Positions 35,423 to 45,128 are shown, numbered from the stretch's first letter. The stretch is DNA of 64,000 nt from Methylobacter tundripaludum SV96 (GCF_000190755.2 NZ_JH109153.1:1239872-1303871); one strand, 5' to 3'. Numbers and translations: made by a program. Notes: generated by a model from the sequence alone, not told the origin.

Positions 35423-35767
35423 TTATTGGCCGATGGATTGACGCATATGAGTCATTGCTTCTTCGGTATGCTGGGTACCGACATCGGCATGTCCTTTTTT
35501 AGCGTGCTCTATGGCTTCTTTTAAATGCTTAACCGCTTCCGTCATATGCACATGCGCCTCAGCATGTTCTTTTTCAGCCGCTTCGGCATGTTTTAAACCT
35601 TCTTCAGCATGCTTGAGCAACTGGTCGGCATGACCGTCTTGTCCATGAGCCGTAGCCATAGCCGAATGCTCCAGCGCTTGCGCTGTATGATGCTCGGTAG
35701 CGTTAGCCTGTGAGCTTAAGCCAAGAACGACGGCCCCCATTAATACAGCAATAGATTTTAATTTCAT
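35423..35767 (-). CDS. SmbP-like small periplasmic metal-binding protein
   Basis: 114 residues from ATG 35767, selected because it yields a clean signal peptide (MKLKSIAVLMGAVVLGLSSQ, then ANATE). The mature part is a helical His/Glu/Ala-rich repeat (HAEEGLKHAEAAEKEHAEAH, EAVKHLKEAIEHAKKGHAD) like SmbP of Nitrosomonas, which binds several Cu, Ni or Zn ions. Probable role is metal buffering in the periplasm. Its upstream neighbours include an amidohydrolase and a TonB receptor on the same strand. Confidence 0.8.
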   Translation of the reverse strand: MKLKSIAVLMGAVVLGLSSQANATEHHTAQALEHSAMATAHGQDGHADQLLKHAEEGLKHAEAAEKEHAEAHVHMTEAVKHLKEAIEHAKKGHADVGTQHTEEAMTHMRQSIGQ

Positions 35768-35882
35768 GAGAATTTTCCTTAAATGATTAGTCAATGTTGC
35801 ATCGTCATAGCGCCTATCGTCGTAGAAGACGTGTTGGCATCATGGCTGGCGTTAGTATAGCGCATTCCGGCTGTTGCGTAAG

Positions 35883-37106
35883 TTAAGGCATATCCACACT
35901 CCTTTCGAAATTGTTTATAACGACTTTGCCGCCCGACATCACAAGATCGGGATATTCCAGTATTTTGAAAGAATGAACAGGGTCGCCTTGCACCGCAATC
36001 ATATCGGCCGGTGCGCCGGGTTGCAGGGTACCCAGCAGCGGACTATTTAAATACCGGCCTGATTTCGATGTCGCGCTACGCAAAGCCTCAATCGGCTGCA
36101 TGTTCGCCAGGTGCATCATAGCCATAAGCTCCTGCGCATCAATGCCCCAGGGAATGTCGGGGTGCGCAATTTCAGCACCGTATAACAACTCCCCGCCCAA
36201 TGCCGCAAAAGCGCGGGCATTGCGAGCGGCCCCGGTACACTTGGATAAGGTATCCAGCGTGGTGATTGTTTTTACCTGTTGCGATACCGCTTTTTTCAGC
36301 AACGCCTCGGGAATCATGTCGCAAGGCACATGCGCCCATTCATCAATGCCTGCATCAATGGCGATCTTTGCGCCTTTTGCCTCGCCGATATGCGCCGTCA
36401 CTTTGCGTCCCTGTTGATGGGCTTCATCGACTATCGCCTTGACGATATGTTCGGACAATAGCGGCCATGGCTTTTTTGAGTGGGAAGTCTTGCGATGGGG
36501 ACCGCTATCAGCATGATGATGACTCGACCACGGCGCGCCCGCTTCGCCGCCCGGCTCCAACGCGACCTTAATCACGACCGCGCCGCCGTTAATAAGCGTG
36601 CGGACAGCCTTCCGCGCTTGCTGTTCGGTGGCAACGGCTATGGCGATATTTTCAGCCCCTAATTCCGGAATCGGGTAACCGCCGGGCGCGGTAATAATCG
36701 GCCCGGAGGTCAGTACACGCAAGCTGCCGTCGCCGCCATAAGGCGGGTGCAATGGCCCGCCTACATCCCGAATCGTAGTGATGCCGTGCTTTAGAACGGT
36801 ATCGGCCGGAATATGTTGAAAGGCCAGATGGGCATGTAATTCGATGAAACCCGGCAGCAAGGTTGCATCGCCCAAATCAATGACTTTTGCCGCACCGGAC
36901 TTGAATGCTTCGCGGGCGTCGATTTGGGCAATAAGCCCGCCGATCACCAATACCGACGTATTGGTCCTCATATTATTGCCGTCGAAAACGCGCGCGGCAT
37001 GAATAAGGACAGGTGTTTGCCCGGTTTCCTGGGCGATAATCGGGAATGAGGCAAAGGCTGTTAAGGTTAAAAACAATAAAAGTTTGATGAGGGAGTGTGT
37101 TTTCAT
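35883..37106 (-). CDS. Secreted amidohydrolase-family protein
   Basis: 407 residues from ATG 37106 with a signal peptide (LIKLLLFLTLTAFASFPIIA). The TIM-barrel metal-hydrolase pattern is present: LPGFIELHAHLAF (HxH), VVIKVALEPGG (Lys), VTAHIGEAKG (His) and DEWAHVPCD (His). At the place where a GTD Asp is usual the sequence reads YGAEIAHPDIPWG, so the fifth ligand may be altered. Substrate unknown. It lies downstream of a TonB receptor on the same strand, separated by a repeat. Confidence 0.82.
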   Translation of the reverse strand: MKTHSLIKLLLFLTLTAFASFPIIAQETGQTPVLIHAARVFDGNNMRTNTSVLVIGGLIAQIDAREAFKSGAAKVIDLGDATLLPGFIELHAHLAFQHIPADTVLKHGITTIRDVGGPLHPPYGGDGSLRVLTSGPIITAPGGYPIPELGAENIAIAVATEQQARKAVRTLINGGAVVIKVALEPGGEAGAPWSSHHHADSGPHRKTSHSKKPWPLLSEHIVKAIVDEAHQQGRKVTAHIGEAKGAKIAIDAGIDEWAHVPCDMIPEALLKKAVSQQVKTITTLDTLSKCTGAARNARAFAALGGELLYGAEIAHPDIPWGIDAQELMAMMHLANMQPIEALRSATSKSGRYLNSPLLGTLQPGAPADMIAVQGDPVHSFKILEYPDLVMSGGKVVINNFERSVDMP

Positions 37107-37262
37107 TATCACGCGGTTTTGCATTTCATGTCCTTTTAAACGGAGCCTGCGTTATTCAATCAAGTGTTAGTAATATTCGGCTTTGGATGAATAAAGTTTG
37201 TTTTGCTTTATTCCCGTTTGCGGCGCAGCGCGCTCATCTTTATACACAAATGCTCAAGTACA

Positions 37263-37390
37263 CCTCGTTCCCACGTGCTACGTGGGAACGCAGTGCTGGA
37301 CGCGCTACGTCCCGTATACGCAGACGTTGCCCATGACTCGCGGCGCAGCGCGCCTTGACTGCATTCCCACGCGGCGCGTGGGAACGAGAA
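37263..37390. repeat. GTTCCCACG-type palindrome cluster before the amidohydrolase gene
   Basis: CGTTCCCACGTGCTACGTGG at the start and CATTCCCACGCGGCGCGTGG near the end, separated by about 90 bp with ACGCGCTACGTCCCG. The same GTTCCCAC ends bound the element inserted in hupE. Confidence 0.7.
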
Positions 37391-37402
37391 ACAACGACCA
37401 AG

Positions 37403-39601
37403 TTAATACGTGATTTCTATGCCGCCATAGAAAGACAGCGGTGCGCCTGCGTTTAACATCGCATCGGTTGCTGTTGCGGCGTTCATAATATTGGTATTGG
37501 CAACGTATTTGGTGTCGAGCAGGTTCCGGCCTTCGAGAAACACCTTGTAATGATCATTGGACCAGCCGGTACGCATACCCAGCAGGCCGTAAGCATCAAT
37601 CTTATAGGTATTCGCGTAGTCTCCCCAACGCTTACCGACCACATCGAAAGTAGGCCCCATAAAAAAGCCGCTCGCATGGTGATAGATCGCCTCGCCTTTT
37701 AAGAAATACTTGGGCGCTGCCGGTAACGCATTGTTAGCGTAATTGCGGTCATTATCAAAATTGAAATGATTGATGGTGTAGGTCAGCATGGGTTTGATGG
37801 TATGCGTACCCTTGCCATCCAGGGCAAAACTGCCGCCGATTAAACCCTCAATGCCTGCGTGAATGGTATTGTCAAAATTCGCCGCCTTGGCAGAACCGCC
37901 GGGAGGCGTAGTAGATAGAATCTCGTTATTAAGCCATGAATAATACAGCGACAAATCCCAGTTCACCGTGTTTAAGTTGCCGAGTTTTTGAGTGCCGCGC
38001 GTGCCTATTTCGACAGAGGTGCCTTCCATCGCCTTCAGATTAGTGGTGTTTAAACCGGCGGTGATGTTATCCGATATGTTGTAGTTAGTCGGCGGCGCGT
38101 ACAAACGGCTGACATTGCCGTACAGGCTGGAGCTCTTGGTCAGGTTATACATCAAGCCTAAACTGGGATTAATGCCGCTATAGTCATTGCTGGGGTTGCC
38201 GCCTTGAGAATACACATTGAAGTTGGCGTCCTGAGGAATCGGCAACCTTGCATTATTGACTTCACGGTGTGCAAACACGCCTTGCAACGCGGGTGTCAGC
38301 GTCCATTTATCGGTAATATGCCAGTGATCCTGGGCAAAAATTTCGACATTATCGGCTTCCTTGGTGATTTGATTGGTCATAGGCCCACGCATGCCGCCGA
38401 CATTCGTGTAGTTGCCGCCTTTATCCGAGTTGGTGCCGTAATTCACGCCCAGCAATAATTCATGGCTGTCCAAGCGCAGGTTGTAGCGGGCGGAGGTGCC
38501 CCAGTCCTGTTGGACCGAATCGACCAGCAGACTAAACCTGTCTGCCGTATCGCCGGGAAAAAAATGTACCGTATCTACGATCGGATGATAAAGATGCTGG
38601 TTTTCGAAAGAAAAACCGACATCGAACGAACTTTTGTCGTCAATCGTCCAGGTTGTTTTGTTGGCAACGCGCTCGGTCTCGGTATTCAGCTGATAATTGC
38701 CGCCGATAGCCTGAGTGCTGGCCTGATAGGGGTTGGCGTCGAATTGCGCCCGAGTCAACTGCCCCGGCAACTGTTGGTTATTTTTAATGTAGCTGACAAA
38801 GGTACGGTTAACGACGGAATCGGAGATTTGCCAGCCGAAGTTGCTGTAAAGACCAAAGCGATCCTGCTTGTTGTGGTCGCGATAGCCGTCCCATTCTTTG
38901 CCTTCGAGAGTCAATAAGCCGTCGAAGCTGTCATTGAAAACCTTGCTGACCGTTCCGCGACCGAGAAATTGGCCGAAACTGCCGCCGCTGAGTGAGAGCC
39001 GCGCGGTAGGACTGTCATGGGCGGTGGGCGAGGTAAAATCGATGGCGCCGCCCAAGGCGCTGGCGCCGTACTTGAACGCATTGCCGCCGCGGGCAACCGT
39101 TGCGAAACTGGAGGCCAGCGGATCGATCATGCGGTTGTGGTTGTTGCCGTCAGCGGCTGTGACCGGCATGCCGTCTTGCAGAAACTTAACGCCGCTCCCG
39201 GCAAAATTATTGGCGTCCAGATTCGAACCTCGACCGGTAATAAACACTTCATCGTTGCCGCTTTGGCTGGTCGCCCAAACGCCGGGCACGTAGCGGAAAA
39301 AATCCGCTACGCTGGATACGTTACGGTCATGCAACTCATTGATATTAACCAAGCTGACGCCGCCCGGCGAAAGAGCGACTTCTGCGCTTGCCGTTTCAAG
39401 TTTCCGGTCGCTTTTTTCCGTCACTTCCATTGTTTTAAGTTCGACGGGGGATACCGCTTCGGTCGTTTTTTTCCCTGCTTTAACCGTTTTCGGCTGCTCT
39501 TGCGCCATCGCTGCACTGCCGGCATTAACCAGTAAAAAGGAAATAAACAGGGGGCTGCTGAGCTGTAAAAGCGTAACAGGCCGATTGGAGCGTATGAATT
39601 T
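37403..39601 (-). CDS. TonB-dependent outer-membrane receptor (FecA-like)
   Basis: 732 residues from ATG 39601. A signal peptide (ISFLLVNAGSAAMA) is followed by a Lys/Thr-rich stretch, a plug domain (VNINELHDRNVSSVADFFRY, VFITGRGSNLDANNFAGSGV) and a 22-stranded barrel. The C-terminus ends in an aromatic residue (GGIEITY) as needed for assembly. No extended FecA signalling domain is visible. Likely substrate is a ferric siderophore or other metal complex; the divergent AraC/PchR-like regulator supports a siderophore-type role, by inference. Confidence 0.9.
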   Translation of the reverse strand, partial: KFIRSNRPVTLLQLSSPLFISFLLVNAGSAAMAQEQPKTVKAGKKTTEAVSPVELKTMEVTEKSDRKLETASAEVALSPGGVSLVNINELHDRNVSSVADFFRYVPGVWATSQSGNDEVFITGRGSNLDANNFAGSGVKFLQDGMPVTAADGNNHNRMIDPLASSFATVARGGNAFKYGASALGGAIDFTSPTAHDSPTARLSLSGGSFGQFLGRGTVSKVFNDSFDGLLTLEGKEWDGYRDHNKQDRFGLYSNFGWQISDSVVNRTFVSYIKNNQQLPGQLTRAQFDANPYQASTQAIGGNYQLNTETERVANKTTWTIDDKSSFDVGFSFENQHLYHPIVDTVHFFPGDTADRFSLLVDSVQQDWGTSARYNLRLDSHELLLGVNYGTNSDKGGNYTNVGGMRGPMTNQITKEADNVEIFAQDHWHITDKWTLTPALQGVFAHREVNNARLPIPQDANFNVYSQGGNPSNDYSGINPSLGLMYNLTKSSSLYGNVSRLYAPPTNYNISDNITAGLNTTNLKAMEGTSVEIGTRGTQKLGNLNTVNWDLSLYYSWLNNEILSTTPPGGSAKAANFDNTIHAGIEGLIGGSFALDGKGTHTIKPMLTYTINHFNFDNDRNYANNALPAAPKYFLKGEAIYHHASGFFMGPTFDVVGKRWGDYANTYKIDAYGLLGMRTGWSNDHYKVFLEGRNLLDTKYVANTNIMNAATATDAMLNAGAPLSFYGGIEITY

Positions 39602-39962
39602 CATGATAATTCCAACGTAGTAAGGAAACACGCCTCAGTATTGGCTGAGATTTTTTTATTCGACAGTCAAAGCAACACTTGGCTTTGACTCGAATACGGT
39701 GCGGAGATACTACCCAATACCGACAGCGATTTCCTCGCGCATTCGTATGGCAAAAGGAGTATTTCTTATGCCAAAAGTAGGATTGCGCGATATGACCCGG
39801 TTTCTTCAATTGAGTGTGTGATATGCCGCACTTTTACGCCGGAATGTTTTTCATCACCTCCGATAATAGCCGTTAACGCCATGAAAATAATGCGCTAACG
39901 AGTCAAGGCGCGGTTTGTGCTTAATAATCTGGATATCTTATAGTCACAAAACCAAACGAGTC

Positions 39963-40925
39963 ATGATGGAAACCAAGCAAGCAACGGCAAGACGGTGGCG
40001 CATCAGCAGCGACGAACTGCAATTTCACCAGCAAAAAAACTGCCTGCATCAATCCTTACCGGAAGATTTAGGCGTGGGGCGTTCAGCCATATTTCAGCTT
40101 GATCAAGACTTAAGCTATATAGAAACCCGCTACACGCCGTCAAAAGACCTGGCCGTTTTGAGCCGGATAGACTATCAGGAGCCGAGGCTGGTGGTTACGC
40201 TAGGCTTAAAAGGGCAATCCCGATTTGCGGAAAAAAACGGCGATGAACTTGTTTTTAACGAGGGCTACACGTCTATAACAACCACCCGGTCAAGCATGGG
40301 CGAACGACAATACCAAGCCCATAAGCCGACGATGCAGCTTCGTTTCGCACTGAACAAAAATTGGCTGAACAGATATTTTGGCGAACATAAGACCAACCCG
40401 TTGTTTAACAAAAGCGGCATTCAATTATTAAGTTATCGGCCTATCTCTCCACAGGCGATATGCGCTGCGCAACAGTTATTGAACTGCAACGAATCCAGGG
40501 AAACCAACCGGATATTCATGCATGGGCAAGTCATGTCGCTGCTCGCTTTCGAATTAAGCCACCTGTGCGAAGACAAGCGTCGAAATTCAGCGGAATTCAA
40601 TCAAAAAGATGCCGCTATCGCAAAGTCGGCGCGGGATATTTTATTCCGTGAATTCAAGAACCCTCCGTCAGTAGAAGAACTGTCAAAACGGGCGGGAACC
40701 AATCAGTTCAAATTAAAAAAGTTATTTCATTACTTTTTTAACAACACGCCTTACGGTTTGCTGTTGGAAATCAGGATGAATAATGCCTATCAATTGCTGG
40801 AATCGGGACAGTGTCAGGTGGGTATTGCCGCAGATCGGGTTGGCTACAGTCATGCCAGCAATTTCAGCACTGCGTTTATTAAACATTTTGGGGTTTCACC
40901 CAAGGCCATTTCAAAAAAGCACTAA
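39963..40925 (+). CDS. AraC-family (PchR-like) transcriptional regulator
   Basis: About 321 residues from ATG 39963. The C-terminal double HTH reads KNPPSVEELSKRAGTNQFKL, then LFHYFFNNTPYGLLLEIRMN, VGIAADRVGYSHASNFSTAF and FGVSPKAISKKH. The N-terminal ligand-binding half (RLVVTLGLKGQSRF, GYTSITTTRSSMGERQYQ) is of the PchR type that senses siderophores. It is divergent from the TonB receptor, with a 360-bp gap for shared regulation. The start could be ATG 39966. Confidence 0.88.
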   Translation: MMETKQATARRWRISSDELQFHQQKNCLHQSLPEDLGVGRSAIFQLDQDLSYIETRYTPSKDLAVLSRIDYQEPRLVVTLGLKGQSRFAEKNGDELVFNEGYTSITTTRSSMGERQYQAHKPTMQLRFALNKNWLNRYFGEHKTNPLFNKSGIQLLSYRPISPQAICAAQQLLNCNESRETNRIFMHGQVMSLLAFELSHLCEDKRRNSAEFNQKDAAIAKSARDILFREFKNPPSVEELSKRAGTNQFKLKKLFHYFFNNTPYGLLLEIRMNNAYQLLESGQCQVGIAADRVGYSHASNFSTAFIKHFGVSPKAISKKH

Positions 40926-41381
40926 GATAGCCCGCAGCAAACAGCATTATTCACCACGAAGGCACGAACGACTGCATGGATGCAGGAGGTAGAGCAACGC
41001 AGGAGCAGTTGCCGAGAACACGGAGTTTTATGTTTTTTCTCCGTGGTAAATCAGGAACAAATGTTTTTTTCATTTTGTTAAAAACTTTCCTGATTGGCAA
41101 GACGCTTCAGTCAGAGACAAAATATTCGATATACCAACAGCTAGTTCCAAAAAATGCGACCTGTAGAGACGCGATTTATCGCGTCTGCTCTCCAGTTTGA
41201 CCCAAAATCCGGAAAAGGCGCAACGATTGGAGACGCGATAAATCGCGTCTCTACGGTTGGTTGGCTGAAGCATCTTGCTAATCAGGTCAACTTCGTTATC
41301 TATCCTTCCCGCGACACACCGATGCAGCGTAATTAAAGTTACAATGGCCTAACCCAACACAACAGATGTACCTGAGAAAGC
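40926..41381. other. Gap between AraC regulator and sensor kinase
   Basis: 456 bp without a supported gene. At 41163-41254 a 23-bp perfect inverted repeat pair with termini GTAGAGACGCGATTTATCGC and GCGATAAATCGCGTCTCTAC lies 44 bp apart; each arm is itself palindromic. A fragment CCACGAAGGCACGAA near 40954 resembles the ends of the element at 17668-17926. Confidence 0.5.
41163..41254. repeat. Pair of self-palindromic arms in inverted orientation
   Basis: Arm 1 runs from 41163 to 41186 and arm 2 from 41231 to 41254. Each contains AGACGCGAT-TT/AA-ATCGCGTCT, and together they form a perfect long hairpin. The spacer has no ORF. Confidence 0.85.
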
Positions 41382-43598
41382 ATGAAATTCCTGATTATCG
41401 ACAATGATGCCGCTGAGCGCTCCCTAACCCTAGAAACATTGCGCAGTGCATTTTCCGAGGCGAATATCGTTGAGGCTAGCAGTCGCGAGGCGTTTGATGA
41501 AAAAATTACCGAAGCCGGTTTTGATCTGGCGATTACCGAATATCAGCTCGATTGGACAGACGGATTGACTTTATTTAAGGACATCCAATCTCGCTATGCC
41601 TGCCTGCCCGTCATCATGTTGACCGACTCCGGAAACGAGGACATAGCAGCCACTGCGATCAAGATCGGCATGGCCGATTATGTCGTCAAGCGCAATCGTC
41701 ATTCTTTACCCGACGCAATAAAACAAAGCCTGTTTAAAACAAAAAAAGAGTATTGCAAAAACGACAACAAATTCCAGTTACATGAAAGAAGGGACCCTTT
41801 CATTTCCCGATTCACACGGGATTTCGCTTATTTCATACGCATTTCCCCGGAGGGAAAACCGGTATTCGAATGGGTCACGGAACCTTTAAAACGGCTTATC
41901 GGTGATGCCGCATTTCAGGGCGAGTCAAACCCGGCTCGCGATTGGGTATTACCGATCCATCCTGACGATATACCGATTATTAAGGATCGATTTAACAAAC
42001 TACTGACGGGGCGCGAAGATACCAGCGAGTACCGGGGCATTATTAATGGCAGTGAAGTTCGCTATTTTAGCGATCATTCATTGCCGGTTCGTGATCTCAT
42101 CAATGACAAAGTCACACAAATATACGGCGTCATGCAAGACATCACCGCCCGCCGCAAAGTTGAAGAAAAATTGTATTTGATGCAGCACGCCATTGATTCC
42201 AGCAGCAACGGCATTGTCATTACCGATCTGGGGGACGCGGACTATGCCATTATTTATGCCAATAAAGCCTTCTTGCGCATGACGGGATATTCGCTGCAGG
42301 AACTGTTAGGCCATAATTGCCGCATTATGCAAAATAACGATAGCGATCAAGAAGATATTCATGAATTACGCGCCGCATTGCAAAGTAAGCGCGATGCCCA
42401 TGCCATTTTACGTAACTATCGCAAAGACGGCAGTCTGTTCTGGAACGAGATCTATATTTCGCCTATACAGGATCAACAAGGCCGGATTACCCACTACGTC
42501 GGCGTGCTGAACGACGTGACTCATCGTGTCGAAATGGAAGACGCGCTAGGTAAAAGCGAGGCAAGGATACGCTCTGTTTTCAATAATGTATCCGACGGCA
42601 TTATCATTATTGATGAACATGGAATCATCGAGAAACTTAACCCGTCTGCCGAAAAGCTGTTCGGTTATGCTGCCGAGGAATTGATAGATCATAATATTAA
42701 CAAGCTGATGCCTGAGCCTGACCGGAGTCGGCACGATTCCTATTTAAACAACTATCTGGGTAGCGGCAAAGCTAAAATACTCGACACCCGCCGCGAGGTG
42801 AGCGGACTCAGAAAAGACGGCTCCATTTTTCCGATGGAATTGGGTGTTAGTCGGTTCTACGTTGATCAGCATCATTTTTTTATCGGCACGGTGCATGACA
42901 TAACCGAACGCAAGAAGGCCGAAGCAGCGCTACGGGATTTATCCGGTCACCTGGAGGCGGCCAGGGAAGATGAGAGAACCCGGATCGCACGGGAAATTCA
43001 TGATGAATTGGGCAGTCTCCTAACCGCGCAGAAAATGGATTTAAGCTGGTTGCAGAAACAGATACCGGCAGACTTGTCCTTATGCCATGAAAAAATTGCG
43101 GTGATGAATCTGCATTTAAACGATGGCATTGGTTCGGTCAGAAAAATCATTGCCGACCTTAGACCGAGTATTCTGGATCATCTCGGCTTGTTAGCGGCCA
43201 TCGACTGGAAGCTTGACGAGTTTAGACGGCAAAACGGCATTCAATGCGCTTTGACGGTGCAGGAAAATGATGTCGTCATGGACGAAGGCCGGGACATCGC
43301 AGTGTTCCGAATTATGCAGGAAGCATTAACCAATATTGCTCAACATTCCGGAGCAAGCCACGTAACGCTTGATGTTGAAACAGGTGCAAACACCCTGATG
43401 ATGAAAATAACCGACAACGGCCGCGGCATGACTAAAGCGCAGATGCACAAATCCGGTAAATACGGCATTCTGGGCATGCATGAGCGCGCCCGTCATTTCG
43501 GCGGCGAAGTCATCATCGTCAGTAATCCGGACAAAGGCACCTCACTGGTATTGAACATGCATTTAAAGTCATCCGAAAGCGACGGTTGCCATGATTAA
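41382..43598 (+). CDS. Hybrid sensor histidine kinase: pseudo-receiver, PAS, LOV-like PAS, PAS, HisKA_3
   Basis: 738 residues. Residues 1-120 form a receiver fold in which the phospho-acceptor position is Glu53 (AITEYQLD) while Asp7/Asp9, Thr81 and Lys103 are kept. A PAS follows at about 135-260. Residues about 270-380 match LOV flavin domains: IYANKAFLRMTGYSLQELLG, then GHNCRIMQ with Cys313, RNYRKDGSLFWNEIYISP with Asn345 and Asn355. The usual signal Gln is Leu376 (YVGVLNDVT). A third PAS spans 395-510. The dimerisation helix RTRIAREIHDELGSLL carries His540, followed by a NarL-type ATPase with NGRGM. It overlaps the response regulator by 8 nt. Confidence 0.9.
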   Translation: MKFLIIDNDAAERSLTLETLRSAFSEANIVEASSREAFDEKITEAGFDLAITEYQLDWTDGLTLFKDIQSRYACLPVIMLTDSGNEDIAATAIKIGMADYVVKRNRHSLPDAIKQSLFKTKKEYCKNDNKFQLHERRDPFISRFTRDFAYFIRISPEGKPVFEWVTEPLKRLIGDAAFQGESNPARDWVLPIHPDDIPIIKDRFNKLLTGREDTSEYRGIINGSEVRYFSDHSLPVRDLINDKVTQIYGVMQDITARRKVEEKLYLMQHAIDSSSNGIVITDLGDADYAIIYANKAFLRMTGYSLQELLGHNCRIMQNNDSDQEDIHELRAALQSKRDAHAILRNYRKDGSLFWNEIYISPIQDQQGRITHYVGVLNDVTHRVEMEDALGKSEARIRSVFNNVSDGIIIIDEHGIIEKLNPSAEKLFGYAAEELIDHNINKLMPEPDRSRHDSYLNNYLGSGKAKILDTRREVSGLRKDGSIFPMELGVSRFYVDQHHFFIGTVHDITERKKAEAALRDLSGHLEAAREDERTRIAREIHDELGSLLTAQKMDLSWLQKQIPADLSLCHEKIAVMNLHLNDGIGSVRKIIADLRPSILDHLGLLAAIDWKLDEFRRQNGIQCALTVQENDVVMDEGRDIAVFRIMQEALTNIAQHSGASHVTLDVETGANTLMMKITDNGRGMTKAQMHKSGKYGILGMHERARHFGGEVIIVSNPDKGTSLVLNMHLKSSESDGCHD

Positions 43599-44223
43599 AG
43601 TATTAATTGTTGACGATCATGCCATCGTCAGACGGGGACTGAAGCAAATCCTCGCCGACATTCCCGATATGGAGGTGTTCGGTGAAGCCGCTTCGGGCGA
43701 TGAAGCTTTAAGGTTTATCCGCGACCAGGGCTGGAATATCATGCTGCTCGACATCGCCATGCCGGGTAAAAATGTGATGGAATTGATTAAGCTGGCGAAG
43801 CATCAATCTCCGCACCTCCCTATCCTGATCCTGAGCATGTATCCGGAAGATCAGTATGCGATCAGGATGCTGCGCGCCGGTGCTGACGGCTATCTCACCA
43901 AAGAAAGTGCGCCCGAGCAATTGGTGGAGGCGATTCGGAAAGTCGCCAAGGGAGGAAAATACATCAGCCCGGCGATGACCGAAAAACTGATCGCGGAATT
44001 GAATCCGAACCAGGAAATACCGTTGCATAACACGCTGACCGATCGCGAGTTCCAGGTTTTTTGCGGCATTTGCGCCGGTAAAAGCATTACCGACCTTGCC
44101 CAACAGATGACGCTCAGCATCAAGACCATCAGTACCTACCGAACCCGCCTCATGAAAAAAATGAACATGTCCAAAAACGCCGAAATTATCCATTACGCAT
44201 TTAAGAATGATTTACTTAAATAA
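43591..44223 (+). CDS. NarL/LuxR-type response regulator
   Basis: 210 residues. The receiver has VDDHAIVRRGLKQIL and the acceptor Asp in IMLLDIAMPGKN, with Lys in GYLTKESAP. The C-terminal LuxR HTH is LTDREFQVFCGICAGKSITD then MTLSIKTISTYRTRLMKKM. It starts inside the end of the kinase gene, so the two form a coupled pair. The target genes cannot be read from the sequence. Confidence 0.95.
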   Translation: MIKVLIVDDHAIVRRGLKQILADIPDMEVFGEAASGDEALRFIRDQGWNIMLLDIAMPGKNVMELIKLAKHQSPHLPILILSMYPEDQYAIRMLRAGADGYLTKESAPEQLVEAIRKVAKGGKYISPAMTEKLIAELNPNQEIPLHNTLTDREFQVFCGICAGKSITDLAQQMTLSIKTISTYRTRLMKKMNMSKNAEIIHYAFKNDLLK

Positions 44224-44330
44224 TTGATGTTACACACATCCAACGAAAATCAGCCGTAGAGCATGGCATCCGCGTTCTATTATCAAACCAGCTTTTTGTG
44301 GCTTTCATGGACAATTCGTAACATCAGTAT
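44223..44330. repeat. Short MITE-like element with TGATGTTAC ends
   Basis: TTGATGTTACACAC (from 44224) and TTCGTAACATCAGTA (to 44329) are imperfect inverted repeats sharing TGATGTTAC with the 325-bp element at 34383-34707. It begins at the stop codon of the response regulator. A CTTTCATGGACAA segment inside resembles the ends of the element at 17668-17926. Confidence 0.6.
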
Positions 44331-44936
44331 TTAAGTTCCATCTATTGAATTGCGACAAATTTAATCGGCCAGATACGTAGGAATAATCCTACACAATAGC
44401 TCTTGTAAGTCTTATGAATTTGGAAGCGGTTGGCTGATTCCTAACGGCCTCTATTTAGCCCATAATGCCCATTTTTAATATGAGACGAGTAATTTATAGC
44501 TTACACTGTTGAAACTTGACTAAGTTAGCAGGCAGTGTTATCAGATGATTACATCGTGAATAAACGCTTTTCAGCACTGCTTTTTTAACAAGACGAGCAA
44601 AATGGGGTATATATGACCTGCTTTAAATGTGTCGTATCCCCCAGTGACATCAAATCCCACCCTGTTCTAATTTACGGGCATATTCAAAACCAGCTTTACC
44701 CCTGATAATGATTAACCTTAATACATTGATTATAAATGATAAATTAATTAATAACGCCAGTCTTATAATTTTCGGTTCGGGACATACTTTTTATTAGAGG
44801 CACCGCGCATGCGCATTAATCGACTGTCTCCCCGGAATCGCCTGCTTTCAAGAATCAGCGGTAGCAATTATTTCGGCCAGTTACTTAATAAGTCGCTAAA
44901 TCCGGAAATTAATAATCGACAACCAATAAAATCATT
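44331..44936. other. Gap upstream of the Bfd-like gene
   Basis: About 600 bp, AT-rich. A 54-codon frame begins at 44809 (AGAGG upstream) and overlaps the Bfd start in another frame; I do not regard it as proven. A Fur-box-like sequence is listed separately. Confidence 0.4.
44704..44722. promoter_or_regulatory. Possible Fur box upstream of bfd-like gene
   Basis: GATAATGATTAACCTTAAT matches 14 of 19 positions of the consensus Fur palindrome, with the left half perfect. It lies 215 bp before the Bfd-like ATG. Bfd genes are commonly Fur-regulated; this assignment is inference. Confidence 0.35.
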
Positions 44937-45128
44937 ATGTGTATTTGTCTGTGTTTTGATGTTTCCAAGTCAGAATTAAAAAAGGCCATTAGAGAAGGTC
45001 ACGATTCAATAGAAAAGCTGTCTGAGCATATACAGGTTGGCAGTCATTGCGGGGGCTGTATTGGGCATGTCGAGGAAATTTTAGAGAAGAAAAACCGTAG
45101 TTTCTTGTGGCCATTACAAACAATGTAA
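44937..45128 (+). CDS. bfd: Bacterioferritin-associated ferredoxin (Bfd-like)
   Basis: 63 residues with the [2Fe-2S] pattern: MCICLCFDVS provides Cys4 and Cys6, and GSHCGGCIGHVEE provides Cys38 and Cys41. Bfd reduces iron stored in bacterioferritin for release. The sequence agrees in length and spacing with the family. No bacterioferritin gene lies next to it in this window. Confidence 0.88.
   Translation: MCICLCFDVSKSELKKAIREGHDSIEKLSEHIQVGSHCGGCIGHVEEILEKKNRSFLWPLQTM

Noticed and set aside
44809-44979. 54-codon frame with AGAGG before it, overlapping the Bfd start
   Set aside because: Basic, low-information sequence overlapping a clear gene in another frame; not enough support.
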